Below, piece by piece: positions 15,101-27,352 of a stretch of DNA of 64,000 nt. Each line of letters begins with the position of its first letter. The first letter of the stretch is position 1. The position numbers and the translations under genes were made by a program. The DNA lies in assembly GCF_016802725.1 (NCBI RefSeq), contig NC_052665.1, positions 7,564,001 through 7,628,000 on the forward strand, written 5' to 3'. This stretch comes from Solenopsis invicta. Its lineage: Eukaryota > Arthropoda > Insecta > Hymenoptera > Formicidae. A model generated the notes under the pieces. The model worked only from the letters and a program-made list of their open reading frames with translations. It was not told the DNA's origin and made no database searches.

Positions 15101-16907
15101 CTCGCATTTATCAAATATTTATTGGCTAATACAATGCTTGCTTGGTAATGGGCTCATGATACAATTGTTACTGAGAGATATGCTATCTTTCGGATCTTTA
15201 TCGAACGCTTTCTCGTGTTGATAAGGGTGCTTAATACGACGCCGTCTAAATTAATTCGCGACAATAAAGACGATGAGCGCCGGCGCCGCAAGAGCCGACG
15301 TTTCTTGGGTATGAACATCAGCGATAGTAAAGCGCCGAGAATTTAATAGCGTCTCATAAACTCCGTTTAGGGGTTACACCCTACGGTGTCGTGATCGACC
15401 AGTACGACCTCGATGGATTCGTGCCGAAAATACGAGAAATTCACATCCTTTATCGATAAAATTTACCACCCAACTTGAGTCCCCTTTGAAGATTCAAGGC
15501 ACTTCACGCCCGCGTGGATTTTACTAGAAAGAGAGAGCCTTCTTAAAAGCTTTACTATTCGCAAAAACTTTAAATCCTGTTTGAAAATCAAGTTTCCAAA
15601 GAGGATTCCAAATTAAACGCATAAAACGTTCGATCGAAATTAAACTGTGCAAGTTTTCCGCTTCTTTGAAGTGCATTCAAATTAAAATGTGATATTTAAT
15701 TTTAATGAATTCTGAAGGAAGATAAATTGATCATTTAATTATTGCCATCACTTAACAAAATTAATTGTGAGTAAGCTGATTATTATCGCGGATGCCGATG
15801 GTGAGCTCGTAGCATATTTTCAATTGCCGACCGTTATACAATACCCATTTATGCGAATCATATATCATTCTGTTGATCTTTTGAAACTGCCGCTATTTCA
15901 TCCCACGCTTCGTTTGTTGCACAGTTTGTCTTGTGTTGCATAGCAGAGTTCGGGGAATGTTATTTATTTTCCGCGACCCGTAAAGGGAAATTCTCCACAC
16001 GAGTGTATCTATGGTAACGATCGTTAAATTTGCTTAAGGCACGAGTTGCTGTAAACATCGGTGTCTGACTACAGCCGGGCGATAAAAACGAAAGATATCG
16101 GTCGTTAAGAATTAATGCCGACACGGAATAGGGGAATCCCGCGCTAATTCCATGGATTATAGAAGAGCGACGATCGTGTTTTCTTAACACGTAGGAAAAT
16201 CCCTCGTTAGATATAACGCCGAGCACTAGCAGCTACATTACAACAGTATGTGAATGTACATTTGCAAACAGTCCGCGATCACTTCATCAAGACTTTTATC
16301 TTCTTCTTCTTGATATCTTCGATAAATTTTCTGAATAAAGCAATCAAGGATAAATCAATATTATACAATACAATACGCTTCTCTCGCAATTGCCGTCGAG
16401 GCTTACTGGAGCTTGATTTTTCCATTAATCTAGTTACGTGATAAGTTGAGGGTGCGCGGACTAAATGGATAAATACAGTCACGAACATCCCTGCAATTCC
16501 CCGGATACCAGAAGTGCAGACATTGTCATTAATACAATAATAACAAAGCCAGTCGCTCTTGCCATTTGTCTGAAAATCCTGTGGGACTTGCACGCACGAC
16601 CGATTGTACATGGTGCGTTAAGGGGATTCCAATCCTCTTTGACCATTGCCCACTCGTCTATATTTCAGTCCGTTATGGAGTCAGTCTTTCCCCTCGTTCC
16701 TTTAGAAATATGATTGATTGCTTTCAACAGCTGATATTGGAGTGACAGTGATGTATTGAGCACATCGTCGAATCCGTTTTGAGACACAAGATTTTGTCAC
16801 GATATACATATATTCACACTTTTATCGCGGTTCACAAGTCGGAGAAGAGAGAACGATATAATAAATTAAGTCTATAAAATTTGTCATATTAATTTATCTT
16901 AACTTAC
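12160..16907 (-). other. Intron between TMTC exons D and E (4748 bp)
   Basis: Bounded by gtaagt (donor, at 16907) and gtttacag (acceptor, at 12160). Holds the diverged MITE-like copy at about 14236-14412. No other coding or RNA feature was recognised. Confidence 0.85.
14236..14412. mobile_element. Diverged relative of the 17992-18207 MITE-like element (copy 1)
   Basis: Shares, in the same order and orientation, a cagatct(g)aaaa.taatt start, gtcaaaat.gttgcagc, atgcttgagcgtct, then an aaatttcagat-type end, with the element at 17992-18207. Its outer terminal repeats are not recognisable, so it is older or truncated. It lies in the intron between TMTC exons D and E. The match was made by eye and the limits are approximate. 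Confidence 0.5.
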
Positions 16908-16980
16908 GGAAATAAGTAACGCTGCAGCACGTCTGGAAAAATATCTAGAATCGTCGTTCCACTTGGCTTCGAAAATAGAC
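16908..16980 (-). CDS. Tmtc1: TMTC1-like exon D: cytosolic loop and start of next helix
   Basis: Internal exon, 73 nt. The first G completes an Arg codon begun as AG in exon C, and the exon ends in phase 0 before gtaagt. It encodes SIFEAKWNDDSRYFSRRAAA then LLIS. This is the polar loop after the KETG helix. In TMTC proteins this loop is variable, usually ends in basic residues, and leads into the next hydrophobic segment, as here (RRAAALLIS). The intron separating it from exon C is only 530 bp. Weak on its own, the exon is secured by phase, by splice sites on both sides and by how well it fits between exons C and E. Confidence 0.88.
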
Positions 16981-17510
16981 CTGTAAAATACATGTACTCA
17001 ATAGGTCAACGGCTTTTTCTAGTATGCAGATTATATTATACGTTTACCGTAAATGCAAAAAGTGTACCACTGTGCTAGTTACATTATCACTATGATTAAT
17101 AATGCAGCTAGTCAATGTTTGAAAAGAGTTTACGTTCCAACACGAAAACTTAAATACATCGAAATATTTTGGTCGCTTTTTCTGCCGTCACGAGATGTAC
17201 ATTTATTGCTTTGGGACATGCCATAGAACATAGAATTCGCAGTGATTTTATTACCACGGATGGTTATACGAATGATTTCTGATAGGAAGCGAATAAATCT
17301 CGTGTGTCTTTCTCGTCTAATATCTAATTTTCCAAATGTGACACATAAATCTTTTAAATTAATCCTATTGACTTTAAGGTATTATAAGTAACCGAAATCA
17401 AGACAGCTATATCACTTTAAAGTTTACCTAGTTTACCTCAGGACATTAAACCTTATACTTTCGCACAGCAACGTACACCACGCTCCAATATCGAGTACTT
17501 AAATACTTAC
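16981..17510 (-). other. Intron between TMTC exons C and D (530 bp)
   Basis: Starts gtaagt and ends attttacag on the minus strand. Nothing else was recognised inside. Confidence 0.87.
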
Positions 17511-17642
17511 CTCTTGATTGAATGCCAGGAACGACAGAGATCGTAAAGAAAGTTTAGTATCAGAACAGTAACACCAGTTTCCTTCGCCAACATTGATAGA
17601 GCACCCAGACAAACGCTGGACCATACGTAAGCCGTCTGTTGG
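17511..17642 (-). CDS. Tmtc1: TMTC1-like exon C: MLAKETGVTV motif
   Basis: Internal exon, 132 nt, taking 1 nt (GG|C, Gly) from exon B and leaving 2 nt (AG) before gtaagt; the acceptor is ttttacag. It encodes QQTAYVWSSVCLGALSMLAK, continuing ETGVTVLILNFLYDLCRSWH and SIK. The block SMLAKETGVTVL...LYDL is a family hallmark. Human TMTC1 has KETG at this place, while the other human TMTCs have KEQG, and this is the reason for the TMTC1 assignment. It covers a membrane helix (about residues 5-16), a short loop and a second helix (about 24-34). No frameshift or stop was seen. Confidence 0.94.
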
Positions 17643-17991
17643 CTGTAAAAAGAAAAGTAAATATTTAGAAAGTAGATAAAAAATATTGTACAGTCATAAA
17701 TTGGATTCTAGTTTTTGCACATTTAAAAGATAAATTACAATCACAATGATTTAAGTTCTTAAATTTTAATATTATTTTTATTATTATTAAATATTATTTA
17801 AGAATATTATTATTATTGTTGTTTAAATATTATACAACTATAAATTCGAGAGATATCAATGATATTACAGTTGAATATTAATGTAATTTAAACACACGAG
17901 TATTTTAAAAATTACATTAATTATAATCCTTATCATTTTTCAAAGAAGACACTAGCACGGTTTACGTGATAAAATAATGTATCTACACACA

Positions 17992-18207
17992 AAAAGAACA
18001 ATTTTACTGAAATACAGATCTGAAAATAATTATGTTGAATTATTTAAAAAATTGTATCAGATGTTAAACTTAGTTGCTAAATTGTCAAAATCTTTTGCAG
18101 CAACATTATTATGCTTAAGCGTCCTACATAATTAATTTGATGTAAAAATAATTTCTGATCTGTATCTATAGTTAAAGTTTTAAATGCTACAGTAAAATTG
18201 TTCTTTT
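17992..18207. mobile_element. MITE-like element, 216 bp with 18-bp perfect terminal inverted repeats (copy 2)
   Basis: The ends aaaagaacaattttactg (17992-18009) and cagtaaaattgttctttt (18190-18207) are exact reverse complements. Just inside lie further inverted matches (acagatctgaaaataatt against aataatttctgatctgt). No open frame is present, so it is non-autonomous. A diverged relative lies at about 14236-14412, sharing the core gtcaaaat..ttgcagc and atgctt(g/a)agcgtc. It sits in the intron between TMTC exons B and C. No clear target-site duplication was seen; superfamily not assigned. Confidence 0.65.
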
Positions 18208-19774
18208 CATGCAGATATTTGAAATTTGAAATCTGTATATGCAATTTTATTTTTTTTTAAATAGATAAAACATTTGTTATAAAAAGAATAATCAAAACTT
18301 TGATACACGTGGAAAATAATACTTTAATAATATAACTATTTTTGTATTTCATGATATATTTCCAATGTATTTTTCTTTTCTCGGGTCGAATAGAAACGTC
18401 GGTATCGGGAAACAATTTTCACCAAGAACATTGGTCCAAAGACATGTAGGATTTATTCGTTTACGCCGGTTGGCATGTACATCAATCTACGTTGAATGAC
18501 AGATCCGTTTCAAGATGTCGTTTAGGATTTTAGGTACAACGAGACCAATGCAAGATTGGTCCACCAAGATGAGATCGCTCCTCGAGATTCGCTTGTAAAA
18601 ACGAGATAGAATAGCCGCGACAAAATAGAAATGTTTCTTACAATTTACATCAAAGCACTCAAAGTAAGATTAATAATTCATATAATGTAACTTGCTGCAG
18701 AAACGGTGGGTGCGAATGAAAATATACCTACTTTGTAGAAAAGAAAAGCGATCGAGAGTCGAGAGAACGACGAGAGTCTTGACGATAAGTCAAATGTATA
18801 ATTGGAATTAATCATCGGTCGGCTTAATCGCCGAGGGATTTAAACGCGAGGCGTAAATGGTTGAGAGACTGAATTGAAAACGGAGGAACTAAGGGACACT
18901 AGTTAGATAAAAAGAAAAAAAAGAGAGGTAGATAAGCATAGAGCGGGGCGATGAAGTAAAGGTGGAAGGAAACGAAGAAGAAAGAGTACTCAAAGGCAGC
19001 CAAGAGTAATCAATTTCTTAGGTTCGAGGACAAGCATCTTACTCTTCCGCCAGCCATTGGCCGCTCGACGCTAGCCCTACAGACGGAGTTTCACCTTCTT
19101 GTCTTCTGCGCAAACGCTCTTTTATGTTGGAGTACGAACACTACGGAAGCTTTTTACGATCGCTCACAATCGAGCCTCTACAGATTTTTCGTCATGTCAG
19201 CGCTTTTCCGTGCAGTTTATTAATGAAATTTGCTTAAAGTTTACAATTAAACTTCTTTACGATTAATTAAACTTAATACTCAAAAGTAGCGACCGTATAT
19301 CTGCCGTAAAGTCGCAAAATGAATATTGCGAGAACAATGTCTCTTTAGAAACGTAATTGAAATTGTTTTGTGCGTTGAGTCATACTTCTTAACCTTCGTG
19401 CTGAAGATCGATGTGAGTAACCCGGGACACATTTACGATCCCACGTAGCTATAATAGTAGTTTGTAGGGTAAATTAGTTTAGTTTATAATTTTCGGGTTC
19501 CATGTTCATGAGAACGAATGGGTCGCTGTTTTGGCGTCAGGCTGGCGTCGTCGCGACGTTAAGTGTCGCGCGACATTCTTGACGTATACGCAGTCCCTAA
19601 GTTCCTCAGTTTACAGGAGGATATATCAACTGTATTCTAACTCAGATAATGTATAAACGTGAAGCAGCGCGAGTGAGAAATTTTTTCTCAACTTAGCTAA
19701 ATTCTCTGCTCGTGTAACTTTGAAATTTACACACATCTGTTGTATATAATGTCTTAAGTAAGATATACAATGTG

Positions 19775-20441
19775 TTGGGAACGTTACTATAAAAATGTAA
19801 CTCTTTACCGTTACTTTTTGTAAAAAGTAACTACTTGTTATTAATTTAAAAATGTCACGAGTAACTTTTTTTATATTACATTTAATTAATAATTTAAAAA
19901 TTTTTTAAATTGTTTATATTAATATTTTCATTTTTTAATGAACATATCTTTATAGAAATTTAGATTGCAATTTACGAACGCCCAATTTTCATCGACAATT
20001 TTTATTAAACATTGTTTTTAAATACCTTAATGTCGTTATTAAGAATATTTTAACATTTACTGCCAATACTGAAAATCTGTGGTTCGCGTTACCTATATGT
20101 ATACTATAGATTTTCAATATTGACAATAATGACAATGACTATCAAAATGCAATTTAAAACATAAATTACAATTAATATTTTTCAATACTTCCAAAAATAT
20201 ATAAAAATAAATAAAATTTACAATTACATTTATATTGCACGTAACCATTTACCTGGCACACCGATTATATTTGCTCACTAAAGAAGTGTGCCAGTCTATT
20301 GAATAGACAAAAAGATAATTGATTGGAGTTTGGAGACTAAAGGAACGATAAAAATAACGATTGAACTTGTTACGGTAAAAATGTACGTTATCTAAAAAAG
20401 TGACGATAAAACGGCGTTACAAATAACGTTTTACTTTCCAA
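19775..20441. mobile_element. hAT-like MITE, about 667 bp
   Basis: The left end TTGGGAACGTTAC..TGTAACTCTTTACCGTTACTTTTT and the reverse complement of the right end TTGGAAAGTAAAACGTTA..TGTAACGCCGTTTTATCGTCACTTTTTT are imperfect inverted copies rich in GTAAC/GTTAC. Subterminal GTAAC repeats also occur inside (about 19800-19875). Known: many arthropod non-autonomous hAT elements carry such ends. The interior is AT-rich with no open frame. The 8-bp target duplication expected of hAT is not evident, so superfamily is inferred. It lies in the intron between TMTC exons B and C. Confidence 0.55.
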
Positions 20442-20586
20442 TTTTAAAGATATATATAGATATACATGTACATACAAGTTTATAAAACATTCGTGTCCAC
20501 ATTCGTATTCGTTAAACTTAAAGAAGATTAAACACCGGGAACATCAGCAAGACTAAAGGGCTTAAATTATTAAACTATATACTCAC

Positions 20587-20660
20587 CCGTGATAGGCAAG
20601 AAAAGACAGCAAAAAGAAGATACATGCTAGAACATCCGCTCTGCCTACGATGCCAGTCAC
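20587..20660 (-). CDS. Tmtc1: TMTC1-like exon B: VGRADVLA motif
   Basis: Short internal exon, 74 nt, entering in phase 0 and leaving with 2 nt (GG) before gtgagt; the acceptor is ttacag. It encodes VTGIVGRADVLACIFFLLSF and then LAYH. Joined to exon A this reads HTEA-VTGIVGRADVLAC, the signature seen throughout TMTC proteins (HTEAVAGIVGRADVLA), followed by the start of a transmembrane helix rich in Phe and Leu. The exact match of phase and motif across an intron of 15,967 bp is the main evidence that exons A and B belong to one gene. The exon is too short to stand out as an open frame and was found by its splice borders and motif. Confidence 0.94.
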
Positions 20661-23600
20661 CTGTAACATGAAACGGTATAAAATATAGTAAAAGAAGAGG
20701 GATATGTGCAACGTTGCTACGATACATAAGCGCCAGATACGAATACTTTATCTATAACATGTATATATAGTATATATACACTTATATATTGTACTCGCTA
20801 AAAACTCAAGTGCTCACTTCAGCCTGGTTTCAAAAATTCTCTTCGCTCAACAAGTTGCGGTTATACGAAAGCAATTCCTCGCCTGGATCACTTTTGTCTT
20901 AGGAGCGAAAAGAGAAAAGTAGAAGCGCAATAGAGGCGAGGACTACGTCTAGATCCTCTTGGAAAATAGGAAGCGACAGTCTGATATTGGATTTAGCGGT
21001 GTAACACGAGAAGGCTGATCCGGAAGATGTGTGAAGAAGCCAAACCAAAGATCTCCTTCGTGACAAACGAGATGATGGACAAGACGAGCGGGTACGTGAA
21101 AGTGCGAAAGAGAAAAGAAAGTGGGCGAGGTTAAGATTGTCCAAGTTATCGACAGCCGAGCACGAGTGAATAACCGAGATTCTCAAGGATCAATTCCAGC
21201 CAGGGAAGCCGACCTGCTACCGGAAGCTGGATTTACCCGTCGTACTCATCTCTCTTCCTTCCTTCCTTCCACCCTGCCGGGCTGGAGTACCAGGTGTACC
21301 TCTAAAATTTACGAACCCCGTCTATCATGGTGGGACGGCCGACCTCCCACCTCTTAACGAATTAATTCCACGGAATCGCGAGGATACGATCTGCGAGGGG
21401 AACGAAGCTTGCGGTACAAGGATAACAAGAAATCAACGTATTTCTAGCATAAAATTCTTTCTGAAGGAACATGTTAGAATTCTGTTTGTTAAACCGATTA
21501 TACATGACTTCTAAGGACTTATACGTTATTAAGTTAATATATGTCTAGACGTTATTAAGTATGAACTAATTGTCTTGAATTTATCATTTATTAAAATTAA
21601 AATATCATCAGTTTTGTTTGAGTTATTTAATTATAAACATTTATAATAACTTTTGATAATGTAGCGTGAAGCTAAATGGCTCATATATTAACTATCAAGT
21701 AAATTATTCATATCCCTTATCTAGCGATACATCGTTCTCCGATATGCTTGACAAATAATTCAAAGATGAAACAAAGACCATTACCGACGTTAACATTATC
21801 ATTGAATTGAGAACTGTAATTATAGGTACGAGAGACATTGATGAATATACGCTTTCAGCGACGCGAGAGAGAACGGGGATGTAATTAATCATTCAATTAT
21901 AGCAAAACAACATCAGGGAGGAATAACAACTAGCATTTATCTTCCAAATTTGGCGTGAATTGTATGCAAATACGAAATATGTGAAATACGAGTGGAATAC
22001 ACGAGATGTACTTCCGATGTTTTTTTTGTGCGTATAACGGCATTATTAAAAATATTAACATAACATTTTACAAATATTAACGGAATATTTAAAATGTCTT
22101 CTTCTTCGGGAGACAGCATATTGTTTTATATATCGCACAGTTGATCGAATACTTAAACAAACATCAAACATTCAAACAAAGCCCACGAAAGATAAACACT
22201 CAGTTGACATTTCATTACAATCTCATTCTTTTTTTGCCATATCGCTATCCATGCTCTTGCGGCAAGTGGACCCGGAGGAAATCTTGCTCGAGGAAACAAT
22301 ACTCCGTCAACGTCAAGGGGAATGAAAGCTGAGTCCAAAGCAGGATCCTGCTGCTGGAAGCGAGGACCCATAACCGAAGGGTCTGCTTAAGATAACAGAG
22401 ATTACGATGACCACTTTGCGATAGATTCCTTCACGCGCCTCTTCGGCACCTGTCAGATTTATGGCGAGGGATAACGATCAATTGCGGAAAGAGAAAAATG
22501 GCCGATGAGGCATTTGTCCTAACTAGGAATGATGATGGGCCTTAGAACGATAGGGAAACAAGCGCGAGGTAGTGCGGAAAATAAACGATGAACGATAAAA
22601 TCGTTTACTATGCGTCGATAGTCATAGAGACCGTTTGTTTCAATTCACTTTACATCAATCCTTTTCACATTTCATCTATATTCCGAAAGCTCGATAGGCT
22701 TATATTATTTTTCATTCTTAGAAGATATTACAAACGCGCTATTACGTTAAATGTGGATTTAACACAGAGACGACGATCTATCACGCGAATGCGTCCTGCA
22801 GTTATGCAGTTACGAATCGGGGATTTATGACACAAATAGATATGAGCTAGGTTGATGCATTCGTTCGACTCGATACTATTATAGTTTGCACTAGTTTATA
22901 CTTAGCTCAACTCCATTAGCATTTCACTCGTTTTGAAGTTCTAATTGATTATAGAAGTGCAACACTTCCTTGAAAGTTTGCTCGTTATTTTGATATAGTT
23001 CAGAGTTCTAATCTTCTTTAAATTCTTCCTCAATTCTTTTTCTTGTACCGTTGCATTTCCCTTTTTTTATTCCTGATGCAGATTATTATTCAAGTATTAA
23101 TAATAATTGAGACTGGCTTCGGAATATCTATGCATTTATACAGAACGTTATAAAACTACTAAATAATATTATTCTTCATTATCCCCTCATTTCAATACTA
23201 TTTTCGCGAAGGTATTCGAAATATAACTCTATTAGAGTAAATGGCCCAATTACCAACATATTAAGAAGTTTTATAACTTTGATTAATTATATTTAGCTGA
23301 TAACACTTTAGTTTATTAAAGATTTTTTTACTTTCTTGAAGTGTCAATTTAACAAAAAGTAATTATTTAATAAATACATAATGTGCCTTACAGTCACCGT
23401 ACAATATTTTAATAGCGTATTCTAGAAATAAAATGAAATAAAAAATTTCAACACAAAATTGTCAAAGCTACAATAGTTTTTTAATTATAACCGGCTAAAG
23501 GTAACAAAGTAATGTTGTGTAAATACTTTTTAATTTTTGCAATCTCCAGCTTATTATTCAAATTACGCGCCGCATATTCGTCGGACTTGAAACAGAGTCA

Positions 23601-23700
23601 TGACGCTGGAATACGTAATATTAATGCTTCAGAAACATTTATAAAATCCTTTTTTCTTCCGGAAAAAGTGTAAAAAATTTTCTTGCAAAAAAGTAATACC

Positions 23701-23756
23701 AGAATAGCCAGAATTCGAACCTGGATCTCCTTACATCGCGGGCGTTCTCTACATAG
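23701..23756 (-). mobile_element. tRNA-like 3' half, probable SINE fragment
   Basis: Read on the minus strand: GTAGAG (end of a D-arm), a degenerate anticodon region CGCCCGCGATGTAAGG, variable AGAT, then a T-arm ccagg-ttcgaat-tctgg with a 5-bp stem and 7-base loop matching the Pol III B box, then a partial acceptor strand. The 5' half of a tRNA, including a good A box and a matching acceptor strand, is missing upstream, so it is not a working tRNA gene. A tRNA-derived SINE head or a tRNA pseudogene are the likely explanations. It lies in the large TMTC intron. Confidence 0.5.
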
Positions 23757-23983
23757 TTTTACTTCTCTCAAGACTTGAAAATTTGGACAAAATGTACTTA
23801 CACAACAACATTTTTAAAAACATATACACGTATGGATATGTTGTGCCTACATATAATTTATTTAATATTTTGTTTCTTTGTTTACTTATTTTTAAGTTTG
23901 TATCATCAAGTAACACATTTTTAATGACACTTTCTGTTAATTTTAGCTGAAAGTTACTTCTTTCCGTAAGTGCCTTTGTTTGC

Positions 23984-24007
23984 TTTTTTTTTTTTTTTTT
24001 TTTTTTT
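23984..24007. repeat. T24 homopolymer
   Basis: 24 consecutive T. Read on the minus strand it is a poly-A run lying about 230 bp upstream of the tRNA-like fragment, so it is on the wrong side to be that fragment's own tail. It could be the tail of a separate retroposed insertion. Confidence 0.9.
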
Positions 24008-25817
24008 AGTAAAAATAAACATGACTCGGACGACAATTGAGACTTTTATAATTTAAGTATTTCTTTAATTAGAAAATTAAAGTTGTACTTTTAATAAAAT
24101 CTTATAAGAATAAGTATACACTTTCAAAGAATTCAAGTAAAATTAAATATAATTCTGTGCAATAAAAATATATTTTAAAAGCTTTAAGATGGGATTGTCA
24201 ATATTTGGAACATTATTAGTAATTGAGTCATTTACCTTAATTATTAAATTCCATATTTTGCTGACAAGTGCTTTGTAATACAATATTCTGAGTATTACTG
24301 TTGCTTTTGCACTCCACTTTTGTTTAACGAATTGAACACGTCTATGCTCGGGTAATACTAATATTCCCACAATTAATTAATATCATCATTCAACGCGGTA
24401 AACCGCAGGCAACGTGGCAAGGGGAGAGAAAAGTAGTGATGTGTATCAACGATGACGCCGTACAACTCGCGTCAAATTTCCAGTAGCGCACGCGTTTCCC
24501 GCGTGGGTTAACGTCACAATCAATTGCACATTAACGAAAGATTATTCTGTGATAGAGCGCGTAATGAGTATGACTGTTTTAATTAGCTGATTCGCGAATG
24601 TACCGTGAATATACAAGTGAAACAAGCAAGTAAATCAAACCATTATTTTAATATCACATCCCATTGTTCCGTACGATTCAGTTCAGTAACTCCCGTTCGT
24701 ACATGCTACACAACACTCATTAAATTACTCGCAACTGCATTTGGCGAACGCGGAGATGAAGATGTATGTAGTAATGTCTCTCCGCTGTCGACATTAATAT
24801 TTCCTACCTTGCGGTATATATTCATTCTGGTTGTGATATAAAATTAAGCGTTCAGATACCGCACAACTGTACGACGCATGCTCGACTCGATTCGCGATCC
24901 GCTGGATCTGCCGGTACACAGGAAATGCTCCACGCGGACCGGAACGATCGCGCAGCTTCATGTTTAATTTGACCTGAAACCGAGCTCTGCGGGTAAACCC
25001 ATCCTCCCCGAATGTCCCCCTTGCCGCGCCGCTTGCCGCGCTCGCAAAATTCATCCCTTCTGCGAAACCGACGGGGACCGAGGGTTCGGGTCTCTTTCGC
25101 TGGCAATATACGCCGATACGGCAACGACGTCGTAACCACGAAACGACAGCTCGGTCACTCGGCTCTCATGCTGTAACTGAAGCGCGGACGAGAAGCGCTT
25201 CTCGCGAAAGGTAACATTGCCGTGAAGTATAACGACGTCCGAGAGGGAACATCCCGTTTAAAACGTACACAGTAGCGTGATTACCTTACGCCGTAACAAC
25301 GAGTCAACTGCAGTAAACATCCTTGCAAAATAGATAACGTAGATAACAGCGCCGGAGCTGAATGAAAATGCTTTCCGTTTACGGTCATCTGTCTATAGAC
25401 TCAAGTTGATAATCCAGGAAATACGGTGCAAGAAGCCGCAAGATATTACGTAGGGAACAAAGAAGAGAAATTGAATTCAAAAGAGAAATTGAATCGTATA
25501 ATTTCACACGTGAATTAATATTTCTTGCGAAATATGGCTACGGTTAAGATACGTCATACACGATATTACACTTTGATATTTTATCCACGTTGTGTTTATA
25601 ATGAACACATGAACATTTTTTTGTATGCTGAAAGAGAATAATTTTTCTCTGTGAATTTATATGTCTGTATAACAGTGAAATATATACGGCCGTATAATAA
25701 TGCAGTCATATTTTTATATAATCTCATAGTATAACAAGAACGTACAGTTTCGGTATATTCTAAATGCGTTCTGGAGACCGCGGTTATATTCGCGTAGTAT
25801 AAGCACGTACGAGACAC

Positions 25818-25891
25818 ACTGGCAGTCTCTTGGCCTCTTTAATATTATAGGAGGCTTTAATAAAGCCCCCAGCTTCTTACAGACTGCCAGT
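25818..25891. repeat. Nested inverted repeat
   Basis: The outer arms actggcagtct (25818-25828) and agactgccagt (25881-25891) are exact inverted copies of 11 bp. Inside, ggctttaataaagcc (25853-25867) is a separate inverted repeat, and cctc/gagg pairing is possible around 25833-25854. Together they could fold as a branched structure. No coding frame supports it. Confidence 0.55.
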
Positions 25892-26355
25892 TCCATTCTC
25901 TCCTCCGTCACGACGGCGACATTAAACCCCCTCCGAATTTGCCCTACAAAAGGCTAACGAAGTGATCGAATGCTGAAACGATAATGAGGGAACCAGCAAT
26001 AGTAATTGCTCCGATATAATTCCTAATATAATTACAACTTTTAATATTGACGCATCAATTCGTTTGTTACATTCCATTTCGATACATGACGATGCTCCGT
26101 ATATATATTTTTACTTCCATTTGCAACGCTCCGAACGATATTCTGACAACCTTGTTAACTTCGTCTGTATTCCATGTCAGCTGTTGGCAACACGAATGGG
26201 TAACGGAGTGGAAACAGCGGAAGAGAAGCAGCAGACATTCGACTTCTTCTAGCTTTCCTTTTTTTTTATTTATTTGCGAGTAAATATTCTTTTTAAAGCA
26301 GTGATGTAATTAGAAATCTTTTTGCCTAAAATTTAAAGCAAATGTCACAAATGTG

Positions 26356-26434
26356 ACTCATGTTGATTTTTATTAGAAGTCAATTCATCATTAGAAATTA
26401 CTCGTGTTGATTTCTAATAAAAATCAACATGAGT
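26356..26434 (+). repeat. Near-perfect hairpin: 28-bp stem, 23-nt loop
   Basis: Left arm 26356-26383 (actcatgttgatttttatta, then gaagtcaa) pairs with right arm 26407-26434. The only non-Watson-Crick pair, g26379 with t26411, is a G-U wobble in plus-strand RNA, and the outer 23 bp are exact. The loop is 26384-26406. Length and shape resemble a microRNA precursor or a very young palindromic insertion. No known insect microRNA sequence was recognised in either arm. Confidence 0.7.
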
Positions 26435-27329
26435 AAAAAAAAATACAAGTTATAAATTATTGTCATTAGGTACTATTATTATAAATTATTCATGACAATT
26501 TTTTTTTTATCGCGAATGTGGAACGCATAATGATTTGGATACACGCAATGATCTGGATATCCATGCTAATACAAAAGAAAATTAAAAAGACATTTCATAT
26601 GAAGATTGGATAACGCTTGACGCAATCATCTCGCGAAATCTTCAATTTCAATTAATCTTTGATCTGATTCGACATTTCCGCTCGTAGTACTATCCTCGCA
26701 TCGAGGATCTAATAATCGTTTATGTCGCGCCGGAGATTTCTCCGAGCAACGACTGTCGAGGGAGGGTTACTTTCTCGCTCGTTCACTAACCCACCGCCGT
26801 CAAACGGCAAGCTGCAACCGGTTCACCCTTAAGAAGTTCGTCCCCCCCACCCCTTTCCTTCTGAGCAACGGCAATATCCTTTAATGAAACGTCTAACCGC
26901 TCGTACGGAACACTGGGATGATCGTCGTTGCGGCCACTATCAAAAGTATTTTCTCTATTTGTCCTCAATTACCGTCAGCCTGTGGTTCTCCTTGAGTTGA
27001 GTCCGAGAGCGGAGGTCGCTAGGAAGTTACCGGAACAACTTTTGTGGAATGGAACTTCAATTGGCCGCACGTGTCTCCATCCACGCTCTAAAGCCAAATA
27101 AGGGACACGTTCGCCTTGTTTTACGGTCTATTCAGGCAAAATGACAGTTTGTGTGTCTACGTTACATTCATGACGTATTCATATCGTATCGTACGTCGCA
27201 AAGACATTTCGCTGCGTTTAAACAATAATTTTATAATATTTTCTTCGGAAATGAATTTTAAACAATTCCCACGTGAATACTAGATAAGGTGGACACGAAA
27301 TATGCGTCGTGATAAGTTAAAACATTTAC

Positions 27330-27352
27330 AAAAAAAAAAAAAAAAAAAAAAA
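27330..27352. repeat. A23 homopolymer
   Basis: 23 consecutive A. It could be a retroposon tail on the plus strand, but nothing recognisable precedes it. Confidence 0.9.

Larger units (their letters stand above)
17643..20586 (-). other. Intron between TMTC exons B and C (2944 bp)
   Basis: Starts gtgagt and ends ttttacag. Contains two small DNA-transposon relics (17992-18207 and 19775-20441), which make up roughly 30% of its length. Confidence 0.87.
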
